DNA of 64,000 bases, from positions 226,470,360-226,534,359 of the forward strand of contig NC_084793.1 in the NCBI RefSeq assembly GCF_963169125.1, given 5' to 3'. The notes under the pieces were generated by a model that worked only from the letters and a program-made list of their open reading frames with translations, was not told the origin of the DNA and ran no database searches. The position numbers and the translations under genes were made by a program. This document shows, one piece after another, positions 32,926 through 44,328 of this stretch (position 1 is its first letter; each line of letters starts with the position of its first letter). This DNA comes from Humulus lupulus (Eukaryota; Streptophyta; Magnoliopsida; Rosales; Cannabaceae).

Positions 32926-33900
32926 ATGCAAGCTAGAATTCAGAGAACTGAAGATGAACTCCGAGAGCTGAGACAACAGGCTCCTCCTCGGGATGATGGA
33001 TTACAGGTCCCACAGGCTGTGGTACCAATGCCAACCCAGCCTGTGATGGAGAATAGGTGGGAGCCTCTGTATGAGAGGCTTAGAAAGCAGCACCCTCCCA
33101 CCTTTGAGGGCATTCTAGATCCACTGCGGGCAGAGCAATGGACGAATATGATTTCTTCCATATTGGATTTTATAAGGGTGGAAGGAAATGAGAAGGTGGC
33201 TTGTGCCAACTATATGTTAAGGGGTGACGCCTGCGCCTAATGGGAAGTTGTGTCTCAGAGGAGAGTTGTGATTATTATGACTTGGGATGAGTTCAGGGAT
33301 GTTTTTAATGAGAAGTACTACAGTGTGGTAGTTTGAGCTGCAAAGGTGGATGAATTCACCAATCTAACTCAGAACAGAATGACTGTCACAGAGTATGCTC
33401 TGAAGTTTGATCGGTTGGCTAAGTTTGCACCAGATTTGGTGCCTACTGACATGGCAAGGAGAGATTGATTTGTACGGGGTTTGAATGTGATGATAGGTCG
33501 TGATGTTAAGATAACACTGGATCCGAGGACTACCACTTATTCTTAGGTAGTGTAAAAAGCCCTTACTGCTGAGGGTGTCGAAGACTAGATATGGAGGGAA
33601 GGCGCTATAAGGCGCAACGCTCAGGGGATGGTACCTCCCTTCACTGGTTCTTGCTGAGGTAGTGGCCGCAGTGAGTAAAAGAGAAAGGCCCCATATTCTT
33701 TCATTCCTCTAGGTCCAGATAGGAGGGCACGAGGTACCTTTGGTGGTCGTCAGGGCGGAGGAGAGAATTGGAGAAGTTTCCCCGAATGTCCACGGTGCAG
33801 GCAACGACATCTGGGGGAGTGCAGAGTCAGAGCATGTTTCTTCTATGGGAGTGTTAGCCACTTGAGGAAGGACTACCCATAAGCCAGAAAAGAAGAACCA
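32926..33900 (+). pseudogene. Chromovirus gag with zinc-knuckle remnant
   Basis: The opening frame (32926-33240) has RTEDELRELRQQAP and KQHPPTFEGILDP, the gag capsid start of Tekay-type elements. The rest (TWDEFRDVFNEKYYS, YALKFDRLAKFAP, FVRGLN) is readable but crossed by several stops (for example 33238, 33541, about 33580). The knuckle reads CFFYGSVSHLRKDYP: two of the Cys ligands are Tyr, so zinc binding would be lost. Confidence 0.75.
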
Positions 33901-33930
33901 AAGAGAAGCGACAGCCTCACTCCAGCCAAA

Positions 33931-34275
33931 GTGTACACCTTGACCCAGACTGAGGCTGAGGCTAGTCCCTCGGTCATGACATGTCAGATTTCTAGTGTTG
34001 ATTCCCCGTTTACTACATTGATTGATCCAGGAGCTACTCATTCATTTTTATCTGCTAGAGTGATAGACCATTTGTGTAGACCTTGTGATCTGTATGCTAG
34101 GGGATTTAGAACTTTTTTGCCAACTGGAGAACTGATAGTCTCTAAGATGTGGGTTAGAGCGTTACTAGTAGAGACAGACAGAAGGGAGTTGTCTGTGGAT
34201 CTGATTGAACTGGTGATGGATGATTTTGATATGTTCTTGGGGATGATTGGTTATCAAAGTATGGGGCTAGGATAG
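33931..34275 (+). pseudogene. Chromovirus aspartic protease
   Basis: VYTLTQ... and the active-site region FTTLIDPGATHSFLSARV: the catalytic D-S-G is changed to D-P-G. ELIVSKMWVRALLVE and DLIELVMDDFDMFLGM follow the pattern seen in the other chromovirus at 56775-57140 (there FDSGATHSY). Stop TAG at 34273. Confidence 0.75.
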
Positions 34276-34391
34276 ACTGCAAGCAAAGGATGGTGACTTT
34301 TGAGGCTGAAGGAGAGGAACCCTTCGTGTGTGTGGGGACAGTGAGTGGACCACGAGTACCTATGATCTCTGCATTGAGAGCTTGAGACCTG

Positions 34392-35290
34392 TTGCAAGAA
34401 GGTTGCATAGGATTCCTAGCAAACATAGTAGATAACTCTAAGGTTATTTCTATTGAACCAGGTGAGACTAGGTTGGTGTATGAGTTTCCTGACGTATTTC
34501 CAGCAAACCTGCCAGGATTGTCACCACACCAACAGATCGAATTTTTCATAGAATTGGCACCGGGAGCAGAACCAGTATCGATGACACCTTATAGAATGGC
34601 TCCAACAGATTTAAAGGAACTGAAGATTCAGTTGTAGGAATTACTGGATTTATGATTCATTAGAGCCAAATTTTCACTGTGGGGTTCTCCAGTGTTGTTT
34701 GTCAAGAAGAAGGGTGGGTCCTTAAGAATGTGCATCAATTACTGAGAGCAGAATAAGTTGACTATTAAGAATAGGTATCCACTGCCCAAGATTGATGACT
34801 TGTTCGACCAGCTACAAGGGAAGACGGTGTTCTCTTAGATAGATCTTCAGTCCGACTACCATCAGTTAAGGAGGAGGACATACCAAAGACCGCATTCCGT
34901 ACAAGGTATGGACATTATGAATTCCTGGTCATGTCCTTTGGATTAACTAATGCCCCAACAGACTTCATGGATTTGATGAATAAGGTCTTCAGGGATTATT
35001 TGGATAAGTTTGTAATCGTATTCATTGATGATATACTAGTGTACTCCCAATTAGAGACAGAACATGATCAAAAAAATTTGTTTGGTACTACAGTGGTTGA
35101 GGGAGCATAGGCTATATGTTAAGTTCAGTAAATGTGAGTTCTGGTTACCCCAAGTAACATTCCTGGGCCACATTTTGAGTAAGGAGGGGATTCTGGTGGA
35201 CCCAACCCAGATAGAGGCGGTGAGAGATTTGCCGAGATCGAGCAGCGTACCAGAGGTTAGAAGCTTCTAGGGTTAGCAGGGTACTATTGA
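34392..35290 (+). pseudogene. Chromovirus reverse transcriptase
   Basis: IELAPGAEPVSMTPYRMAPTD opens the RT (near 34550), then [42 protein letters not shown] and the catalytic FIDDILVYS near 35020. Frame and stop breaks occur at 34636 (TAG), about 34651, 34743 (TGA), 34837 (TAG), and after 34870 (missing bases in the HQLKV region). The thumb (FLGHILSKEGILVDP) ends at 35270. Confidence 0.82.
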
Positions 35291-35972
35291 CAATTCGTAG
35301 AGGACTTCTTCAGAATAGAAACACAACTGACCGAGGTGACACGTAAGAATTCCAAGTATGTCTGGACAAATAGATGTGAGAACAATTTCAAGGAGTTGAA
35401 GCAGTGATTGATCACCGCTCCGGTACTGAGTATTCCATCAAACAAGGAAAAGTTTGTGGTTTACTACGATTCTTTGAGCCAGGGTTTGGGTTGTGTGCTA
35501 ATGCAAGCTGGAAAGGTAATATCCTACGTGTCTAGACAGCTGAAGGAGTATGAGCATAGGTATCCCACTCATGATCTAGAACTGACAGCAGTGGTATAAG
35601 CACTAAAGGTATGGAGGCATTGCTTGTATGGAGAGAAATGCGAAATATACACTGACCATAAAAAGTTTGAAGTATTTCTTTACTCAAAAGGATTTGCATA
35701 TATGCCAAAGACATTGGCTGAAGTTGGTAAAGGACTACAATTGTGAGATTTTGTACCATCTAGGAAATGCCAACGTGGTGACCGATGCATTGAGTCAGAG
35801 GGGTCCAGGGCAACTATTCAGTTCAAGAAAGATATCAGAAAAGCTAGCTGAAGAAATGAAAAGAGCGAGAATTGAGTTGGTAGTAACTCTTCAGTCCACA
35901 CTCCTTGGAGAATTAGAGAAGGCAGAAGGAGGATCCTCAGTTAAGGAAACACAGGGAGGAGTTCTTAGCTAG
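35291..35972 (+). pseudogene. Chromovirus RNase H
   Basis: [16 protein letters not shown] replaces the usual YCDASxxGLG (the catalytic Asp remains in YYDS). It is followed by [20 protein letters not shown], a stop at 35597, then [20 protein letters not shown] and an NVVTDALSQRG end. The piece is in two frames. Confidence 0.75.
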
Positions 35973-35973
35973 G

Positions 35974-36960
35974 TTGGCTAGAGACTTTTCTATTTCAGAG
36001 GTAGATCTATTGAGGTATAAAAAACGGATTTGCATTATGATGGATTCTGGTATCAGACGAGAGATTTTGGATGAGTCTCATACCACTCCTTATTCTCTAT
36101 ATCCGGGTACGAAGAAAATGTACCAAGATCTAAAGACTCTATATTGGTGGCCGGGAATGAAGAAGGACATGGTTGATTATGTGGCCAAGTGCTTAACCTG
36201 TCAGCAGGTGAAGGCTGAACACCAAAGGCTAGCAGGGTTGCTACAACCTTTAGGGATTCCAGAGTGGAAGTGGGAGGATATTACCATGGACTTCGTGGTA
36301 GGATTTCCAAGAACAGTGGGACAACATGATTCTATGTGGGTGATTGTGGATAGGTACACCAAATCAGCCCACTTTTTGCCTGTTAGAACAAATTATACGG
36401 TGGAGCAGTATGCTGAGTTGTATGTAAAGGAGATTGTGCGTCTCCATGGGGCTCTAAGATCGATAGTGTCTGATCGGGACCCCACCTTCACCTCTAAGTT
36501 TTGGGAGAGCCTGCAGAAGGCTATGGGCATGCAGTTGAGATTCAGTACAACCTATCATCCTCAAACAGATGGATAGTCTGAGAGGACGATTCAAATACTA
36601 GAGGATATGTTGCGGGCCTGTGTACTGGATTTTGGAGGATCTTGGAGTAAGTATCTCCCTTTGATTGAGTTTTCTTATAATAACAATTATCAGGCGACTA
36701 TCAGAGTGGCTCCCTATGAAATGTTGTATGGGAGGAAGTGCAGATCACCCATTCATTAGGATGAGATGGGTGAGAGGCAGTACTTAGGTCCTGAGGTCGT
36801 TCAGAGGACTAATGAGGCCATTGAGAAGATTAGAGCTCAGATGCTCACCTCCCAGAGTAGACAGAAGAGTTACCCAGACTTGAAATGTAGAAGTGTAGAG
36901 TTACAAGTTGGTGATCATATGTTTCTCAGAGTTTCTCCTTTGAGAGGGGTGAAATGATTT
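35974..36960 (+). pseudogene. Chromovirus integrase
   Basis: An open piece of 200 residues from about 35974: the zinc region (YWWPGMKKDMVDYV, CLTCQQVKAEHQ), core MDFVVGFPRTVGQHDS, SIVSDRDPTFTSKFW and TTYHPQTDG. It stops at TAG 36574 where the sister copy has CAG. The next part ([20 protein letters not shown], [11 protein letters not shown]) is crossed by TAG 36757 and TGA 36955 (both TGG in the sister copy). Confidence 0.85.
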
Positions 36961-37059
36961 GGAGTGAAAGGCAAGTTAGGTCCTAGATTTGTTGGGCCCT
37001 TTGAGATTCTGGAACGAGTTGGAGAGGTGGCATACATGTTAGTTGTGCCTCCAACTTTA

Positions 37060-37323
37060 TCAGGGGTTCACAACGTGTTTCATGTGTCTATGCTCTGGAA
37101 GTATGTATAAGATCCTGCACATGTGTTGAGTTATGAGAACCTGGAATTGGACCAATATTTGTTTTAGGAGAAACTGGTTCAGATCCTAGATAGAAAGGAA
37201 AAAGTCTTACGAAACAAGACCATTGCCTTAGTGAAAGTGTTGTGGAAAAACAGCAAAGTAGATGAGGAAACGTGGGAGCTTGAGTCAGATATGCGAGATC
37301 GGCATCGCGAACTATTCAGGTAA
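37060..37323 (+). pseudogene. C-terminal chromodomain of the chromovirus
   Basis: NVFHVSMLWKYV is followed after stops by ALVKVLWKNSKVDEETWELE and a DMRDRHRELF end. This LVKVLW...EETWE pattern is the integrase-linked chromodomain of Tekay-type chromoviruses, thought to direct insertion to heterochromatin. Stops at 37108 and 37165 precede it. Confidence 0.7.
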
Positions 37324-37359
37324 ATTTCAAGGATGAAATTTCTGTAAGGAGGGGATAGT

Positions 37360-37825
37360 TGTAACGCCCCAAGTTCGCTAATAAGGCTTGGTGCCTTGAT
37401 TAGCGTACTGAGATTAATTGGGGATTTATAGGACTACTTGAGGAATTAGCGGGAAATATGGCTAAAGATTGTATTGCCCTTGGGGGCATTAAAGGATAAG
37501 GGTTTGAGCAAGGGACATTTTGGTCTTTTGTACCAAGGGATAGACTTGGCCTTAGATGGAATAAGTTGACTAGAGGACCCTAGAAACTAAGAGAAAACAA
37601 AAAACCAAAACACTCACAGCTCTCACCTCATTCTCTCTCCCTCTCATTACTCTCTCTCTCTCTCTCTCTCACTTAGCTTTGGGGAGTTTGATCTTTTCTA
37701 GGGGGAAAGCTTGGAATTGAAGGCGGATTGGAGCTAGGAATTTACTAGCAACAATATAAGGAACGTGGTTCCTCAGTAAGGTAAGCTTATACTCTGTTTT
37801 TGGTGAATTTCTGCCATGGTTTAAG
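37360..37825 (+). repeat. Chromovirus 3' LTR, part 1
   Basis: Follows the polypurine run AAGGAGGGGATAG; begins TGTAACGCCCC. Has a (TC)n tract at 37640-37670. It ends at TTAAG (37821-37825), the target duplication of the solo copia LTR. The LTR resumes at 38814-39189 and again at 41265-42125. Confidence 0.85.
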
Positions 37826-38808
37826 TGTTAGAGAATATATATTATTGCTCAATGGAAATATGGAAAAACCAATATACAACTCTATGCTAAAATACAATGG
37901 ACAAGATAATTGATTAAATAAATATTACAACTCAATTGCTCAAAATACAAGTAAATAAGAAGAACAAGAAGAACAAAAGAATGAAAACACAAACAAACTC
38001 TCACACAACCAAAGTGTAGAGTAGTGGGGATCACCAACTTAAACAAGGTTCAAGACCTTTGTCCAAAAGCTTATTTCCCCCTATTCTCTAAGCACTAAGG
38101 GATCTCTCTAGGAAATAGCTCTCTGGAATTATCAAGCCTTTTGGTATATTTTCAGCCAAGTGCTTTGTGGATGAAAATGGTGTGTCTTACAAGTGAGCAT
38201 TAGGCTCCTATTTATAGAGTTTTGAGACACCCTTTGAATTTCAAATTCCACCAACCCCATGGCTTTCACCAATGATTAATTGGATGTTTTATGGAATTAA
38301 AATAGAGATTTAGGAGTTACTTGGTTGTTGGAAATGTTCAAAATTGGATAAAAACCGATTTTGTATGAAGTTGTCAGCCACTAGGGCCGCGGCGCTTGTT
38401 TCAAGCGCTGCGACCCTTAGTCATTTTCAGCAACCAATTTTTTAGTTTTTTTTTCAAAACGTTCCAATTTATTCCCACTTGATTTTGTAACTTCCATACA
38501 CAATATGGGAGTTAAAATCACATCTCTATCAACCATTTCTCATATGGCTTTATGAAATCCAATCTCAAATGTGTAACATATAATATACACATTATTGGGT
38601 AATATTTGGGAGTTACAAATTTGTAACTGATTTTGTAACTCCAAAATATGTCACATTTAGGCACACACATGTGTCCAATTTTGTGACTCTCAATAATATG
38701 TTACAAGGTGTGATAAATCACATTTGTGTGAAAAATCACATTTGTGTGAAAAATCAAATTTTGTCACATTATTTAATCTAATATTATATTATATGAAATA
38801 ATATAACA
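37826..38808 (-). mobile_element. Solo copia LTR (19286-26197 family)
   Basis: TGTTAGAGAATATA ... AATATAACA, 983 bp, flanked by exact TTAAG (37821-37825 and 38809-38813). It resembles the LTRs at 19286 and 25057 along its length, including the TATA box (38208-38216), CTCCTATTTATAGAG and ATTTTCAGCA words. It has no internal region, so it arose by LTR-LTR recombination. Confidence 0.92.
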
Positions 38809-38813
38809 TTAAG

Positions 38814-39189
38814 TTTAGCAGAGTTTTAAACCAAGGGTTGAGTTTTAATTTGGGTTAGCGATTGGGTTTAGTTTTTGAGGTGTTTGTGCTGCCTATATGA
38901 TGTGTTGTTAATGGTTTTAGACTCATTTGGGATCTTGATGCAAGTTTGGGACGAGATTTGTGAGTTTTGGCTCGGGAAAAAATGGTGGAAAAACCCAGTT
39001 TTTCTGTGTTCGCATAGGGGCGCCGCGACGCTGTTCTTTCGAGTCGTGGTGCTAGGATGTTCCAGAGCAGGGGGCCCTGGCTGGGTGCCGTGGTGCCTGT
39101 ATGGCTATGCCGCGATGCTAGGCCATTTTCAGGGGCCTTAATTATGTATATTTAGGGCATAGGACTAGGGGCTTGGGGAACGATTTCAC
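38814..39189 (+). repeat. Chromovirus 3' LTR, part 2
   Basis: LTR sequence between the two solo copia LTRs, with a GC-rich block at 38990-39135 (GGGGCGCCGCGACGCTG). Ends in TTCAC, the target duplication of the second solo LTR. Confidence 0.75.
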
Positions 39190-41259
39190 TATTGGGAATT
39201 GCGCCCTTAAAGAAATTATAGTAGACAATGGTTTTAATGAAATAAATGAATTAATTAAATTATTGTATATATGTAGCTTATGTATTATATTATTGCTAAT
39301 AAGATTAAGTAAATATCAGAAAATTCCCAATTTCATCTATGTGGTCTCAATCTCATATTTGTATGAGAGGATCGAGATTGAGATAATGAACTTAAATAGT
39401 TCGCACTCAAATAAAGTTATGGAATCTTTATATCAATTACTGCTAGTACGGTCCACTAGCATTATGAATACAGGTGACCTAGATCCAGGTTACTAGTGTA
39501 GTAGGACACTTTAGTGGAGGTACTTTGCATGCTGAGAGTATGTAGAATTGGCCCAGATGTGATTTAATAATACTTATTTAAATACCGTTTCGTAGTATTA
39601 TAAACACATCAACTGATGATCATATACAAACTGATCTTAATCCTGAAGTTACTATGAACTCCTATATATGTCACTTGATCCTTTGATTCATGTGTTACAA
39701 TTTGTTAGAATGATCATGGTAAGAACTATTGTTTTGGGGATCAATGATGTATATGGTTGGGGACATAGCTTAACAGATATGGAATCTATACTTTCTTATA
39801 GATTGAATGATGGTTCTCTATTGGGTTGGCTTTTGGAACTGAAAATGCTATTGACATCAAATTCATAATTAGATTATTAATTAACCTTCACTAGTAAAGT
39901 CAATGTTATATGAGGAATCAAGATATAATCAAAAAGGTAAAACGATAATTTTATTCCCACTTAATTATGAATCATCAATAGAGGATTATTTTGTATGTAA
40001 TGATTATATCAATAGACACTTTATGGTTACAATAAAGTACTCAGTAAATATATGTCTTTAATTCTTAAGAGTCCAGTCTCATATTTATAGTGGAATAATC
40101 ATGAGATTAATAAATATGATTATAGAATCAAATAGTTTTGGTTAATATTATTTTATTTATTGGAGCTTGGAATTATTGGTCCATAGGTCCCCGGGGTGGC
40201 TCTATCAACACTAATCAAGGTAAGAGTTGATACAAGGATTAAACTGTGAATGAACTATTTGAGATAATATTTATTCTTCAGGATAAATGTGCAATTATGT
40301 GATAATTGAAGTTGCACAATTTATTATTTTATTTGTGCAATTTTGAAATTGTGTGGAAATAGAGTAAACTGATTTTAATCAATTATTTTATTTAAGTGTG
40401 AATAAATAAATATGGATAGTCAAAATTGCTTTTGATTATTATATTTATTTAATAAATAATAAGATGATAATAGAAATTCAAATTTTGAATTTGCAATTTA
40501 AGTTGTTATCTTTTTCCTTAAAAAGATGATACCTTATTTGGATATCTAATTATTAATTAATTAAAATAAAAACACATGAAAAAAAATCAAAATCTCATTT
40601 TTCAGGGATAGGCCACATGCATAGGGCTTGGACTGCTCTATGCATGTGGCACATATGATGTTATCAGATATTGGTTTTTTATTTTATTTTTAATTAATTA
40701 ATTAAACATTTTAAAATGTTAGATTTTTGTCTATTGTCATTATTATTATTATAAAAGATGATTGATTTTCTTTATTATTATTATTATTATTATTATGGTA
40801 ATAATGCCTATATATTTTATATGATAGAAAATATAAATAACAAGGTTGATCAAGTTTTTACAGAGAAGAAAAACTATCATTTTTTTTCACAAACAAAAAA
40901 CCTTTTCTCTCTAGCCTATAATCAAAAGTCTCATGTGTTGAGAATACTTTTGATTCACAAAATTGATCCTTGTTCTCTATGTGCCCACCCACATCTTGAG
41001 GTGTAGAGAACGTATTGGAAGATCTAGGTGTGAGTACTCTAGCAAGGATAGGAAGGTCGAAACACATACGAAAAGATTCAAGGATTCTTGATAGACTACA
41101 AGAGCTAAATCGTTTCGTATTATTTTTTCATATTCATATTATATATTGATTAACATATTGCATATTAAAGGATTCTCATATAAAGATTTTTTATATGAAA
41201 CTTTTTGTTGTATACCAATACCGTAAACTTCCGCTGCGCACTAGGAACCATTCCTAACA
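39190..41259 (+). mobile_element. Solo copia LTR, second family (2070 bp)
   Basis: TATTGGGAATTGCGCCC ... CCATTCCTAACA, flanked by exact TTCAC (39185-39189 and 41260-41264). It follows the 3' LTR at 47086-49236 along its whole length. A TATA-like TATAAAAG (about 40751) follows a 13-bp hairpin stem, and the transcribed end has CTCATGTGTTGAG and GTGCCCACCCACATC. (TTA)n lies at about 40770-40796. Internal region absent. Confidence 0.9.
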
Positions 41260-41264
41260 TTCAC

Positions 41265-42125
41265 CACCCCGTGTGGGGGAATTGAAGGTCCCGAGATTAC
41301 GGGATTGGTCCCGGGGTTCAATTATGGAATTGAATAGTAATGATAATGTTATTTGTGGGTTGTGACTAGGTTACTGCTAGGGCTCGGGAGAGGATCGTTC
41401 TCGGGAGTCATGCTTGCTTGCCTAATTGCTTGCACTCGGACCAAAGGTAAGAAAACTGTCTGTGCCTGTAGAGCAGGGCATGGCCCGATTTATCTATGTT
41501 TAATATTATGTCTAAAAGTCTGTAATTGTTATGTCATGTCTATGTGTTTATGACTGATCGACGAAGGCCAAGATCGGTGAAGTCCGGGATGAGCGAAGTC
41601 TGGGATCGGCGAAGTCTGGGATCGACAAAGGCCAGTTTCAGCAAGGGCAGAGATCAGTGAAGGCTAGGATCGACAAGGGCCAGAAATAACAATAAACATA
41701 TTGAATTCAGGCTGCTGTGGCATGGCCATCTAGGGTGTTGTACTCACCCGCTCGGTTAATACCATGAACCTGGTGCCTAGTAACGCACCTGGATCGACTT
41801 AGGCCGTTGTTGTGAATTGTCGGTTATATCTGTTTAAGTTATGTGTTTATTGAAATAAACTGTTATATGCTATGTTTGTGGAGTTTCTTGCTAGGTCTTG
41901 GCTCATGGGTGCTCTATGATGCAGGTAAGGGCAAGGGAAAGGCCAACCAAGCATGAGTTGGAGGGCATGGAGCCGTGCATACATGTTTGGCTTACATGGC
42001 TGCCACGGCTAGGGAAGTTTTGAGGAACACTGTGTAAATGATCGATTTTGTCGCCTAGGTCGACTGAAATATGTAAGCTAATTTTGGGGCTTAGGAATTT
42101 TGTAATTTTTTTTATTAAAATTCCG
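41265..42125 (+). repeat. Chromovirus 3' LTR, part 3
   Basis: Continues the LTR: CCACCCCGTGTGGGGG, a tandem array (41556-41690), TACTCACCCGCTCGG and GATGCAGGTAAGG, then a block matching 29430-29540 and 4265-4350 in reverse orientation (GAGTTGGAG, GCCACGGC). The expected GGGCGTTACA end is missing; a GC-rich stretch starts at about 42126. Confidence 0.75.
41556..41690 (+). repeat. Degenerate tandem array, 17-20 bp unit
   Basis: GATCG(G/A)CGAAG(T/G)C(C/T)GG recurs about seven times (GATCGACGAAGGCC, GATCGGTGAAGTCC, GATCGGCGAAGTC). It lies inside the chromovirus LTR at the same relative place as the arrays at 505, 29701 and 52163, but with a different sequence. Confidence 0.7.
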
Positions 42126-42345
42126 AGTCGTGCCCCTGCACTTGCGCACGCCTGCCTGCACAGTCCCGCGGCCCTGCTCGCCTGCCTGCCCAGTCGCGTG
42201 CCCCTGCCGCACCTCCCTGTCCAGGCTCGCGCCCCTGCCTCGCCTATGCCCAACCGCACCTCGTGCCCTGCGCACACGCCGTGCCTGTCATACGCCCAGG
42301 CCGTGCAGCACCGCCGCACCCTTGCCGCCGCCCACATTGGTGACA
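42126..42345. other. GC-rich C-biased island
   Basis: About 220 bp of C-rich sequence (GCCCCTGC, GCCTGCC, CGCACC words), abrupt against AT-rich surroundings. Several open frames cross it on both strands, as expected from composition alone. A short inverted repeat AGGGTTTGT...ACAAACCCT follows at 42351-42374. Nature unknown; it replaces the end of the chromovirus LTR. Confidence 0.5.
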
Positions 42346-43891
42346 CACCTAGGGTTTGTGTCATACAAACCCTAATGTGTTGTTACCAAAATTGTTTTAA
42401 CTATTCATTTAATAAAAATTTTAAAATTGAATTAAAATGGTTTTAATTTAGAAATTTCCTTAATTGAAATAATATTGATTATTTTCCTAATTAAAAATGT
42501 TTTAATTATTCTCTTCCATAATTAAAATTGTTTTAATTAAAATTATTCCTAATTTTAATTTATTAAAATTAAATTGTTTAATTTTAGTTTTTGAATTAAA
42601 TTACCCAATTAAATTACCCAAATTCAAATTGGGCCTTAGAAACTATTTGGGTGTTAAAACCCAAAATTTAATTATTTTAAAGTTTGTTTAAAATAATTAA
42701 AAAGTTGTATAATTCAAAATGGATATGGAAAATGGTGACACTGACTCAACAAGACTACATCTCAAGGTTCGAGGTCAAGGTCTCTTCATTAGGCCTTAGT
42801 TAGTCTAGGTTACATTTTCATGTATTTTTGGCAAGTGTTGTAATTTTTCTAGAAATACCTAAAAGTTACCAACCTGCTTTTATTTACTTATTATAAATGT
42901 TTGAATGTGATTAAAGTGTTTAATATTTTTTCATGCATTATAACATGTCATTCATATACCCACACAATATGCAATTAGCATGCATCACATTCGTGTAGAA
43001 CCATGCTATTAAGAACGTCCTATATTTTATTATATGTTTATATATGATAATTCATATAATAATAAATTTAGTCTTGATTAGTTAAGCTGGTAAATCAAAA
43101 TTAAAGTTGTTTAATTTGTTATTTTAATGAAAAATGTTTTATTAAAATAAAAATGATATTATCTTAGTTAAAGCAAAATTAAAATTAGAATTAAGGGCAC
43201 AATTTTTTTAATGTTTTGCTTAATTGGATTAGTAATTATTAGAATATCATTTGGTAAAAATAAATAAATCTATTTTTACAACTAAATTTATTAATATTGA
43301 TTTTGTGAAAAACACACTTTTCCAAAATAGTGAGTGGGAGAAGGAGTTATGACAATAAGTCCTATGGTCTCCATTATTGGTTGAACACCGAGAGGCATAG
43401 AAAGGGCCTCGTGCCGCCTCCGTTTGCGGCCTTCCTAAGGAAAGACTTCCGAATATGTTTATTTTATCTCAAAGTTGACTTCTCTAACGAGAATATAATT
43501 AGTGATGTATTTCAAGTTTGACTGACCCTAAGGAACACTTTTGAGTTAAGTCATTGACTGAAAATAATGGGTTACACTCCGAATGTGTATTTAGGCTTTT
43601 GAGCACGGCTAGTGCATCTTGACCAAACTAACGGTAGTTCATAAGTCAAAAGAAAAAAAATGTGTTTTTAAGTTTTCACTTATGAAATTGAGATTTGTCT
43701 CAAAATTAATTTGGAGTTAGTCTGACCTACCCTAAGGCTGGTCCATTAATTTTCAATTTAATTTATCGTGGATTAGTATATAATTTTTATGTGTTTTTAT
43801 ATGTTGCATTCATGCATCATGTTTACTTTTCCAAATAAAATCTAGTATTTATTATATGTTTTTAATTAATTATATTATATTTATTTATTTC
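42346..43891 (+). other. Copia-type leader (non-coding)
   Basis: AT-rich, with long AATTAAAATT stretches (42380-42700), then less AT-rich text at 43320-43700 (CCTCCGTTTGCGGCC, GTTACACTCCGAATG) and a TTATTTCCAG acceptor-like site just before the gag start at 43901. It looks like the long leader, perhaps with an intron, of a copia element; no 5' LTR matching 47086-49236 and no primer site can be found. Confidence 0.4.
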
Positions 43892-43900
43892 CAGCAACAA

Positions 43901-44328
43901 TGGTTAATTCTCTTAATCCTAATCAAGACCCTTAAAATGTGAAAGAACCAATGAATTCTTATGATGGCTACCTAAGTACTTTTCATTTAGACTTCAACAA
44001 TCTTGATGATTGGTACAGAAACATACACATAGTTCTAAGTAAACTAAAAGTGTATGATGCAATCATTGATGTGCCTCCAGATGAGTCATCAATTTTATCT
44101 GATTATGATCATCATAAAAAATATGCGGATTGGATGAGATCTAATTATTTGGCTCGTCATTGCATACTAAAGACTATGCCTGGCGATATTAAATCGAGAT
44201 ATGTAAACCTTAGATCTACATACGAGATATGGGAAAGGATCAAAAGAAACTCTTTTGATTACTTGAGAAATTTGCAAGAAGAAAGGGTAAATATGATTTG
44301 CTCATGTCCTTTTAATATATTTGAATAG
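43901..44328 (+). pseudogene. Copia gag (second family)
   Basis: MVNSLNPNQDP then a stop at 43933, then an open piece: FHLDFNNLDDWYRNIHIVLS, SDYDHHKKYADWMRSNYL, ILKTMPGDIKSRYVNLRST and YEIWERIKR. This is the retrotran-gag/UBN2-type fold of plant copia elements. It ends at 44328. The CCHC knuckle is not found. Confidence 0.75.

Larger units (their letters stand above)
32926..42125 (+). mobile_element. Chromovirus (Tekay-type) gypsy, 5'-truncated
   Basis: gag, PR, RT, RNase H, INT and chromodomain follow in order on the plus strand, ending with a polypurine tract and a 3' LTR at 37360. No 5' LTR or primer site precedes gag. The LTR is interrupted by two solo copia LTRs (37826-38808 and 39190-41259), and its own end is lost near 42125. 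It is related to the minus-strand element at 51361-60545, with which motifs can be aligned, but is much more decayed. Confidence 0.85.

Noticed and set aside
39173..39496. 107-codon plus-strand ORF as a host gene
   Set aside because: Lies across the junction of a chromovirus LTR and a solo copia LTR; its text repeats in the LTR at 47086, with stops.
42048..42446. Open frames over the GC-rich island
   Set aside because: Frames are open on both strands because of composition; proteins are Ala/Pro/Arg-rich with no domain.
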